DNA from: Candidatus Berkelbacteria bacterium CG_4_9_14_3_um_filter_39_23
Lineage (GTDB): Bacteria > Patescibacteriota > UBA1384 > GWA2-35-9 > CG2-30-39-44
DNA: 12,840 nucleotides
Assembly (NCBI GenBank): GCA_002789815.1
Contig: PFTZ01000028.1
Location: 1-12,840 of the forward strand
Direction: 5' to 3'
In this document: in pieces, positions 6,835 through 11,624 of the stretch
How the letters are laid out: every line of letters starts with the position of its first letter
How positions within the stretch are numbered: position 1 is the first letter of the stretch
Program-made: the position numbers and the translations under genes
Notes under the pieces: generated by a model
Databases searched by the model: none
What the model was told of the DNA's origin: nothing
What the model saw: the letters and a program-made list of their open reading frames with translations, nothing else

Positions 6835-7992
6835 ATGGATTTATTTCAATCAATCGATATAATCGGGTTAGATATTAGCGATTATTCAATCGAAGTCGCG
6901 CAAGTTGACCGGAAAAAAAGAGTGGCGTTGTTTGGCAGGGGGGTGCTTGAGCCCGGCATTGTCGCGTCAGGCAAAATTTTAGATAAACCACGATTGGCAG
7001 AGCAAATTAAACGAGTCTTAGTCAGCACTCGCCCCAAGAGCTTAGCCAAAGCTAAATCATTAAAAGCGATCGTCAGTTTGCCAGAAACTAGAATTTTTAC
7101 CCATCGCTTTGAAATTGACCAAAGCATTAAAGGTGAAAATTTGAAAAACGCGGTTTACGAAGAAGTGCTGAAGATTTTTCCTTTTGATTTGCAAAAATCC
7201 TCGTGGGATTATCTGGTTTTTCCTCCAAAAATTGCGTTAAATTCCAAAATTAACCCCACCCAAACGCCTTTGGCTCAGCCAAAAAATACCATTGTCTATT
7301 TCGCTTTGCCCAAGGATATTGCGGTTAGCTATTTTGAGGTGATGCAAAATGCTGATCTTGTCCCCTATATTTTTGAAAGCGAATCACAAGCTCTTGGCAG
7401 GATAATGCTCCAAGAAGAACAACATTATAAAGGTGGCACAGCTATTTTAGATATTGGTTCAAAAAATACAATTTTGGCAATTTTTGACTCGCGCAAAGCC
7501 TTAAGTTTGTCAGTCACCATTCCTATAGGCGGGTGGGATTTTAGCGAAGAAATTGCCAAAGCTAAAGGCGGGATATCAATAGAGGATGCTGAGCAAGACA
7601 AGTGCGCGCTTGGTTTTAATCAAAACGCGCCTGACAATGCCATCAGACCGATTTTGGAAAAAATGTTTGAGAAAATAATTGCTGAAACAAAAAAGTCAAT
7701 TAGCTATTATACCAGTGTTTTTAGAGAATCGGTTGATTCGTTGGTTATTTGTGGCGGTTCGTCAATGACGCCAGATATTGATGTTTTTTTTAGAGAGAAT
7801 CTTGACGGGCAATTTCCAGTGAATGTTCAGCTGGCGAGTTTGGATGATAAAGTGGTTGGGTCAAAAGGTTTTTTAAACGATAAGAATGTGCCAGCTATTT
7901 TATTTTCCGTGGCAGTAGGGCTGGCTATGCGCGCCTTGGATCACGACGATCTGACCCATCGTGGCATCAATTTTTTAAAGAGGATGAAATAA
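6835..7992 (+). CDS. pilM: Type IV pilus actin-like protein PilM
   Basis: PilM is a cytoplasmic actin/FtsA-fold ATP-binding protein that links the pilus motor to the inner-membrane alignment complex through the PilN N-terminus. The 385 residues have the expected three nucleotide-binding parts: phosphate-1 (IIGLDISDYSIEVA, residues 9-22), phosphate-2 (GGTAILDIGS, 200-209, with Asp206) and the adenosine motif (LVICGGSS, 303-310). Phosphate-1 has Asp16 where many PilM proteins have a Ser. Length is near the family norm of about 350-380. There is no Shine-Dalgarno before ATG 6835. The usual partners pilN and pilO do not follow; the next gene is a pilin with its own promoter. The gene is separated from the minor pilins by the repeat-bearing spacer, so it may be a separate transcript. 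Confidence 0.92.
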   Translation: MDLFQSIDIIGLDISDYSIEVAQVDRKKRVALFGRGVLEPGIVASGKILDKPRLAEQIKRVLVSTRPKSLAKAKSLKAIVSLPETRIFTHRFEIDQSIKGENLKNAVYEEVLKIFPFDLQKSSWDYLVFPPKIALNSKINPTQTPLAQPKNTIVYFALPKDIAVSYFEVMQNADLVPYIFESESQALGRIMLQEEQHYKGGTAILDIGSKNTILAIFDSRKALSLSVTIPIGGWDFSEEIAKAKGGISIEDAEQDKCALGFNQNAPDNAIRPILEKMFEKIIAETKKSISYYTSVFRESVDSLVICGGSSMTPDIDVFFRENLDGQFPVNVQLASLDDKVVGSKGFLNDKNVPAILFSVAVGLAMRALDHDDLTHRGINFLKRMK

Positions 7993-8080
7993 AAAGACAA
8001 TTCAAATCTCAAAATTCAAAATGACAATCCAAAATACAAAATTTTAATATCAGTTTTTTGACTTTGGAATTCTAAATCAC
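7993..8080. repeat. AT-rich spacer with degenerate CAAAAT repeats
   Basis: From 8000 to about 8047 the sequence repeats CAAAT/CAAAAT-like words at intervals of roughly 8-10 bases. It precedes the pilin promoter. Nothing else is recognisable, and no terminator for pilM is clear. Confidence 0.4.
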
Positions 8081-8107
8081 TTGACAAGGTTTTGACAATC
8101 TGTCAAG
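8080..8107. promoter_or_regulatory. Palindromic operator-like site over the -35 of the pilin promoter
   Basis: TTGACA-ATC-TGTCAA (8092-8106) is a perfect inverted repeat containing the -35. An upstream CTTGACA (8080-8086) can pair with the same TGTCAAG (8101-8107). A dimeric regulator could bind here. No regulator gene is in the window, so this is a sequence-based proposal. Confidence 0.45.
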
Positions 8108-8120
8108 GGGCGAGTATTAT
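8092..8120 (+). promoter_or_regulatory. Sigma70-type promoter of the major pilin gene
   Basis: A perfect -35 TTGACA (8092-8097), a 17-base spacer and a -10 TATTAT (8115-8120) predict a start of transcription near 8127. That leaves a leader of about 41 bases. A second TTGACA lies at 8081-8086 but is 28 bases from the -10 and cannot serve it. Confidence 0.85.
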
Positions 8121-8157
8121 ATAAAAAAGAGGGAAAATTTTAAAAATTAAAAATAAT

Positions 8158-8163
8158 AGGAGG
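8158..8163 (+). promoter_or_regulatory. Strong ribosome binding site of the major pilin
   Basis: AGGAGG lies 4 bases before ATG 8168. It is the only perfect Shine-Dalgarno core seen before a gene in this window, which suggests high expression. Confidence 0.85.
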
Positions 8164-8167
8164 TAGA

Positions 8168-8641
8168 ATGAAAAAAAACATTCTTACAAAAGATCAAGGA
8201 TTTACCTTGGTTGAAATCTTGATTGTCATTGGTATCATTGCGGTACTGGCGGCAATCGTGATCGTGGCTATGAACCCAGCGCGACTGTTTGGAAAAGCGC
8301 GCGACACTGAGCGATGGACCGAAGTCAATGGTATTGCTAATGCCATTACGCAATATTATGCGGACAACGCTGGAGTTTTGCCGACTGGCATTCCGGCTGT
8401 TGGAGGCACTGCAATCGAGATTTGCGCCACAACAGGAACAGCTTGTACGGATCCGACCCCAGATTTATACGATATGACCACTGCGGGTGTTACGCCGAAT
8501 TATTTGCCAACTGTGCCAGTTGATCCGCAGTCAACAAGCCCTAATACAGGATATTTTATTATTCAAGCGTCTAACTATCGCGTGACTGTGACAGCCACCA
8601 GTACTGAGCAACAAACGCCTGATATTTCAGTAACGCAATAA
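8168..8641 (+). CDS. Type IV pilin, probable major pilin (PilA-like)
   Basis: The 157-residue prepilin is canonical: leader MKKNILTKDQG, cleavage at Gly11/Phe12, Glu16 at +5, and a hydrophobic helix FTLVEILIVIGIIAVLAAIV. The GspG/PilA-type sequence continues with NPARLFGKARDTERWTEVN and NAITQYYADN. The head has one close cysteine pair, Cys86 and Cys93. The segment YLPTVPVDPQ with a following Tyr is typical of GspG-like and Gram-positive-type pilins, whose C-terminal region often binds calcium or packs on the helix. It is transcribed alone, with the best promoter and best Shine-Dalgarno of the window and its own terminator. This is why it is called the major fibre subunit rather than another minor pilin. 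That role is inferred from expression signals, not from a recognised subfamily. Confidence 0.9.
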   Translation: MKKNILTKDQGFTLVEILIVIGIIAVLAAIVIVAMNPARLFGKARDTERWTEVNGIANAITQYYADNAGVLPTGIPAVGGTAIEICATTGTACTDPTPDLYDMTTAGVTPNYLPTVPVDPQSTSPNTGYFIIQASNYRVTVTATSTEQQTPDISVTQ

Positions 8642-8653
8642 TTTTTGGAATTG

Positions 8654-8682
8654 AAAAAAACCCTGCCCACGCGGGGTTTTTT
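8654..8682 (+). terminator. Rho-independent terminator of the pilin gene
   Basis: The stem CCCTGC (8661-8666) pairs with GCGGGG (8671-8676), including one T-G pair, around loop CCAC. It is flanked by seven A (8654-8660) and six T (8677-8682). It lies 12 bases after the stop codon. Confidence 0.88.
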
Positions 8683-8716
8683 AGTTGAGCATCACCAATC
8701 AGCGCTGACATCAAAC

Positions 8717-8744
8717 TTTACAAATTTTTTTTATATCATATACT
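8717..8744 (+). promoter_or_regulatory. Promoter of the cobalamin adenosyltransferase gene, placed for a leaderless mRNA
   Basis: -35 TTTACA (8717-8722), a 16-base spacer and -10 TATACT (8739-8744). Counting from -7 at 8744, +1 falls on 8751, the A of the start codon. There is no Shine-Dalgarno before that ATG, which fits leaderless translation. Confidence 0.6.
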
Positions 8745-8750
8745 GGCAAT

Positions 8751-9260
8751 ATGGCAGTGATATATACAAAAGCAGGGGACAAGGGTAAGGCAAAAGGTTT
8801 CAGGGGCAATGCAAAGTTAAAAAATGACATTGTTTTTGAAGCTCTGGGAACCGTTGATGAATTGTCAGCATCCCTGGGTTTGTCTCGTGTCAGTAGCGCT
8901 TCGCTTCGGGTGCGCGAGATAATTGAGCAAATTCAAAAAGATCTAATCGGGCTTAGCGCTTTATTGGCTGGTAGTGAGAATCGATCCAATAATATCGCCG
9001 GGCGGATAAAACAAATGGAAGAAGTTATTGACAAAATTAAGGATGAAATAAAAATAGAAAGCAAATTTATTTTATCGGGTGAAAATTTTTCCAGTTCGTA
9101 TTTGCATTTAAGCCGTACTATTTGTCGTCGAGCGGAAAGGCGGATTGTTGAACTCGCTGAGCAGGATAGCGGAGCCAATATCTTGATACCTTATTTCAAC
9201 CGTTTATCGGACCTCTTGTTTGCTCTCGCGCTTTTTTCTAGCCAAAGGATTTCGCTGTAA
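8751..9260 (+). CDS. pduO: ATP:cob(I)alamin adenosyltransferase, PduO type
   Basis: This enzyme transfers the adenosyl group of ATP to cob(I)alamin to give coenzyme B12. The 169 residues fit the PduO/MMAB family of trimeric helical-bundle proteins. Visible motifs are TKAGDKG at 6-12, EALGTVDELSASLG from Glu30, RTICRRAERR at 122-131 (the arginine-rich signature) and YFNRLSDLLF with Asn150 and Arg151. The N-terminal ATP loop is unusual. Most members have TKTGDxGxTxLxGG; here Thr is replaced by Ala8 and the Gly-rich part reads KAKGFRGN. The usual LPGG turn is LSGE. The core arginine and asparagine motifs are intact, so activity is likely but not certain. No cobalamin synthesis or B12-dependent enzyme gene is nearby. 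The short spacer and its own promoter suggest a single-gene transcript. Confidence 0.9.
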   Translation: MAVIYTKAGDKGKAKGFRGNAKLKNDIVFEALGTVDELSASLGLSRVSSASLRVREIIEQIQKDLIGLSALLAGSENRSNNIAGRIKQMEEVIDKIKDEIKIESKFILSGENFSSSYLHLSRTICRRAERRIVELAEQDSGANILIPYFNRLSDLLFALALFSSQRISL

Positions 9261-9301
9261 CCAGTATCATTAGCTTCGTAATCTCCGGAACTGAGAAGCT
9301 G

Positions 9302-9310
9302 TGGTATAAT
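9302..9310 (+). promoter_or_regulatory. Extended -10 promoter of the deacetylase gene, placed for a leaderless mRNA
   Basis: TGGTATAAT is an extended -10 (TGn plus a perfect TATAAT at 9305-9310). No good -35 is visible, as is usual for extended -10 promoters. +1 is predicted at 9317, exactly the A of the ATG. This also argues against the in-frame TTG at 9311 as start. Confidence 0.65.
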
Positions 9311-9316
9311 TTGGTT

Positions 9317-10261
9317 ATGGGTAAAGCCAATAATTACGATGATTACATTGATTCGCGCCATAGTTCAAAGCCGTGCTTGGGGTATTGTATGTTAATTTTT
9401 TCAGCCCTTGCCCTTAGCGTGGGATTTTTATTTTTAATTTTGTTTATTGGGCTTGACGATAAAGCAAAAGTGAAAGAAACGCCCAGCGCGATGTATCAAA
9501 AAGTGCGACAACTAGCCAAAGTAGGGCAAAGCGACCATAATAAAATCAGCAAAAAAAATCCAGTAGCGATTTTGATGTATCATTATATTCGCGAAGTAGA
9601 GGACAAGACCAGCGACGAGCTCGGCTATTCTCTCTCGGTCTCCCCTACCGAGTTTGAAAAACAAATGAATTATTTATCCAAGAATGATTTTGACGTGATA
9701 ACTTTCAAGCAATTTTTACAAGGCGAAATAGGCGAGAGGGCAGTAATTTTAACTTTTGACGATGGGTACGAGGATTTTTACACCAGCGCGCGACCGATTT
9801 TGGAAAAATATCAGTTTCCGGCTACGGTGTATATGATTACCAGCCGTATTGACCAAGGTGGTTATTTGACCAAAAATGAAATTAAAAAATTAAGTGATAA
9901 CCCCCTATTTAGCATTGGGTCTCACTCAGCCACTCATCCCAATTTTTTCACTGCCAGTCAAGAAAATCAAATCAAGGAAATTATTCAAAGTCAAACCAGC
10001 ATTAGAGATATTACTGGCGCTAAACCAGCTGACTTTTGTTTCCCGTCAGGGCAATACAGCCCAGACAGTTTAAAAATTTTAGCTCAATATAATTTTAAAA
10101 CTGCTGTAACAACCGAGGAACGGTTAGCGTTTTTTAGCGATAATCATTTGGCGCTTCCGCGCGTGCGGGTGCAAGGTTCGCTCGGATTAGATGGCTTTGT
10201 AGAAAAGCTAAGCGATTTTTTCAAGAGCTACGAGGCGAGCGCTACGAGCCCGGGGATTTGA
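9317..10261 (+). CDS. Membrane-anchored polysaccharide deacetylase (NodB/CE4 family)
   Basis: CE4 enzymes remove acetyl groups from N-acetylated sugars in peptidoglycan or other surface polymers, using a divalent metal. The 314-residue protein has a hydrophilic N-terminus, one membrane anchor at about 21-46 and a short linker. The catalytic domain runs from about residue 75 onward, starting at the MYHYI motif. TFDDGY is at 146-151, with Asp148 as likely base and Asp149 as metal ligand. HSATHP at 203-208 supplies His203 and His207. The anchor places the domain outside the cytoplasmic membrane. ATG 9317 is chosen because the promoter would start transcription there; a TTG at 9311 is possible but lies upstream of the predicted +1. 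The last 54 bases overlap the convergent rsmH gene. The exact substrate cannot be told from sequence. Confidence 0.92.
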   Translation: MGKANNYDDYIDSRHSSKPCLGYCMLIFSALALSVGFLFLILFIGLDDKAKVKETPSAMYQKVRQLAKVGQSDHNKISKKNPVAILMYHYIREVEDKTSDELGYSLSVSPTEFEKQMNYLSKNDFDVITFKQFLQGEIGERAVILTFDDGYEDFYTSARPILEKYQFPATVYMITSRIDQGGYLTKNEIKKLSDNPLFSIGSHSATHPNFFTASQENQIKEIIQSQTSIRDITGAKPADFCFPSGQYSPDSLKILAQYNFKTAVTTEERLAFFSDNHLALPRVRVQGSLGLDGFVEKLSDFFKSYEASATSPGI

Positions 10262-11110
10262 TCTAATTTCATTCAAATCAGGAGTAATCGGTTGCTTGGT
10301 TAAAATTTGATAATTTTTTGTTTTAGTCCATTTTTTAAATTGAGCGCGGACTGCCCTTGCTTCAAGAGAGTGAAAAGTGATAATAGCTAAAATTCCATTT
10401 TTTGCCAGACACTCAGGCGCGTTGCGTAAAAATTGATCTAAGTTTTCTTTTTCCTGATTTACCGCAATGCGAAGCGCTTGAAAAGTGAGAGTAGCCGGAT
10501 GAATTTTTTTGCGATAATGGTTACCGACCGCAGTTTGAATAATTTGAGTTAATTTTTCCGTAGTGAAAATCGGGCGCGCCCGACAAATCGCAGATGCTAT
10601 CGGACGCGAAAACCGTTCGTCAGAATTTTGATAAATCAGATTAGCCAGTTCGTTTTCGTCCAGATGGTTCACAAGATCTGAGGCAGTGGTTTTACGTTTT
10701 AGGTCAAGTCGCATATCTAGCGCTTGATTTTTGGAAAACGCGAGTCCCCTATTGTTAGCCAGTTGCCACGACGAAAATCCCAGATCAGCTAAAATAAAAT
10801 CGACCGAAGGTCGTCCCGAGCGTATCCGAGGGATCCCTTCCAAGATTTTTTTGATATTTTTAAAATTAGCGCAAATAAATTCAATGTTATTAAATTTCTC
10901 TAAAACCTCTTTAGCTTTTTCAAGCGATTTTTCATCATAATCAAGACAATATAATTGAAAATTGGTATTTGATAATTGAAAATTCTTGACGATAGCCAAG
11001 CTATGCCCCCCTGTGCCACAAGTCGCGTCCACGAGTATTATGGCATTTTTAGGGATTAAATCCAAAATTTCTCGCGTCAGAACTGGCTTGTGCAATATAT
11101 TATTATCCAT
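10208..11110 (-). CDS. rsmH: 16S rRNA (cytosine1402-N4)-methyltransferase RsmH
   Basis: RsmH methylates N4 of C1402 in the decoding centre of 16S rRNA using S-adenosylmethionine. The 300-residue protein is near the family length of about 310. It opens with HKPVLTREIL, then SAM motif I DATCGTGGHS at 28-37, CLDYDEKSL at 55-63, DFILADLGFSSWQL from 104, and ALDMRLD at 130-136. Later motifs are HPATLTFQALRIAVN and TFHSLEARAVR, and it ends with the family's SNPRARSARL. It stands without its usual mraZ, ftsL and ftsI neighbours. Residues 93-102 (IPRIRSGRPS) look like extra sequence encoded by a GC-rich patch, and NFQL occurs twice at 43-46 and 50-53. tRNA-Glu lies 68 bases upstream on the same strand and may share its promoter. 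The 3' end overlaps the deacetylase gene tail to tail. Confidence 0.95.
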   Translation of the reverse strand: MDNNILHKPVLTREILDLIPKNAIILVDATCGTGGHSLAIVKNFQLSNTNFQLYCLDYDEKSLEKAKEVLEKFNNIEFICANFKNIKKILEGIPRIRSGRPSVDFILADLGFSSWQLANNRGLAFSKNQALDMRLDLKRKTTASDLVNHLDENELANLIYQNSDERFSRPIASAICRARPIFTTEKLTQIIQTAVGNHYRKKIHPATLTFQALRIAVNQEKENLDQFLRNAPECLAKNGILAIITFHSLEARAVRAQFKKWTKTKNYQILTKQPITPDLNEIRSNPRARSARLVALEKIA

Positions 11111-11165
11111 TATCCAATATTTATTATTTCATAGATAATAGATAATGAATACTAGATATTGGATA
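11111..11165. repeat. Inverted repeat in the rsmH leader
   Basis: TATCCAATAT (11111-11120) and ATATTGGATA (11156-11165) form a perfect 10-base inverted repeat with a 35-base AT-rich loop containing ATAGATAATAGATAATG. It fills the spacer between tRNA-Glu and rsmH. It has no U-tract, so it is not a terminator. Confidence 0.5.
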
Positions 11166-11178
11166 TTAAATAATGCTT

Positions 11179-11253
11179 TGGTAGCGCTACGGGGAGTCGA
11201 ACCCCGGTTGCCAGCTTGAGAAGCTGATGTCCTAACCGCTAGACGATAGCGCC
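11179..11253 (-). tRNA. trnE: tRNA-Glu (anticodon CUC), CCA encoded
   Basis: Read on the - strand, the 72-base body folds as a full cloverleaf. The acceptor is GGCGCTA/TAGCGCT with a G-U first pair. The D arm is GTCT/GGAC with loop AGCGGTTA, and the anticodon stem is TCAGC/GCTGG. The anticodon loop TTCTCAA gives CUC, reading GAG. The variable loop is CAAC, and the T arm is CGGGG-TTCGACT-CCCCG with discriminator A. CCA follows directly (11179-11181). The promoter is separately listed. Confidence 0.97.
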
Positions 11254-11262
11254 AATAGTTCA

Positions 11263-11291
11263 ATTATACCTTGAAATAGAATGGTTTTCAA
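11263..11291 (-). promoter_or_regulatory. Promoter of tRNA-Glu
   Basis: On the - strand: -35 TTGAAA (11291-11286), a 17-base spacer, -10 TATAAT (11268-11263). +1 is predicted near 11256, three bases before the mature 5' end. rsmH may be transcribed from it as well. Confidence 0.8.
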
Positions 11292-11301
11292 ATTTAAGCA
11301 T

Positions 11302-11526
11302 TTACTTTCCCAAAATTTCTTTGAGTATTGCTTCGCCGATATTTTTCTTGCGATCTTGATATTGCTTCTGGGTATAAAATTCAACGATTAACTCTTCGTT
11401 TTCCTGCAATCCAGCTGGTAAAAATTTTTTCGCAATGATGATTTCTTGTTTTTCATCTAATGCTAAAAATACTTGACCTTCATGGGCGCTTTTGACCTTT
11501 ACAATAAATAAATCGTTTTTCTTCAT
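11302..11526 (-). CDS. Small protein of unknown function (possibly DUF3006-like)
   Basis: A 74-residue acidic-basic soluble protein with no signal peptide, membrane segment or cysteine. The first 50 residues alternate short strands (LFIVKVKS, QVFLALDE, QEIIIAKKFLP, EELIVEFYT). They are followed by a charged helix with Arg-Lys and the ending EAILKEILGK. The pattern of small beta-barrel, LPAGL turn and C-terminal helix resembles DUF3006-type proteins. That is a guess from form and should not be taken as an assignment. It has its own promoter (TTGACA, 17 bases, TAAACT) and no Shine-Dalgarno. It lies between a terminator and the tRNA promoter, so it is a single-gene transcript. Confidence 0.72.
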   Translation of the reverse strand: MKKNDLFIVKVKSAHEGQVFLALDEKQEIIIAKKFLPAGLQENEELIVEFYTQKQYQDRKKNIGEAILKEILGK

Positions 11527-11535
11527 AAGAAAATA

Positions 11536-11564
11536 AGTTTAGACAATGTTTATATATTTGTCAA
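11536..11564 (-). promoter_or_regulatory. Promoter of the small protein gene
   Basis: On the - strand: -35 TTGACA (11564-11559), a 17-base spacer, -10 TAAACT (11541-11536, four of six consensus bases). +1 is predicted near 11529, three bases before the ATG, so the leader would be almost absent. Confidence 0.6.
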
Positions 11565-11573
11565 ACGATTGTT

Positions 11574-11602
11574 AAAATAGCCACCCCTGGGGTGGTTATT
11601 TA
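11574..11602 (-). terminator. Rho-independent terminator of the pyrophosphatase gene
   Basis: CCACCC/GGGTGG forms a perfect 6-base stem around CAG (11581-11595). On the - strand it is flanked by AATAA before and TATTTT after. It lies about 25-30 bases after the stop of the pyrophosphatase gene. The U-tract is short and interrupted. Confidence 0.75.
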
Positions 11603-11624
11603 TTAGGCTTGTGTCGGAGTTAAA

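Noticed and set aside
6548..6853. Open frame of 101 codons on the - strand
   Set aside because: It reads through the palindromic element and into the pilM start, has no recognisable domain, and its composition follows the repeats.
8080..8107. CTTGACA/TGTCAAG hairpin as a terminator after pilM
   Set aside because: There is no T-tract after it, and it coincides with the -35 of a good promoter, so an operator-like site is more plausible.
9311..9316. TTG at 9311 as start of the deacetylase
   Set aside because: It directly follows the -10 TATAAT and would lie upstream of the predicted transcription start; ATG 9317 fits better.
11111..11165. Inverted repeat between tRNA-Glu and rsmH as a terminator
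   Set aside because: The stem is AT-rich with a long loop and no U-tract on the - strand. Read-through into rsmH seems possible.
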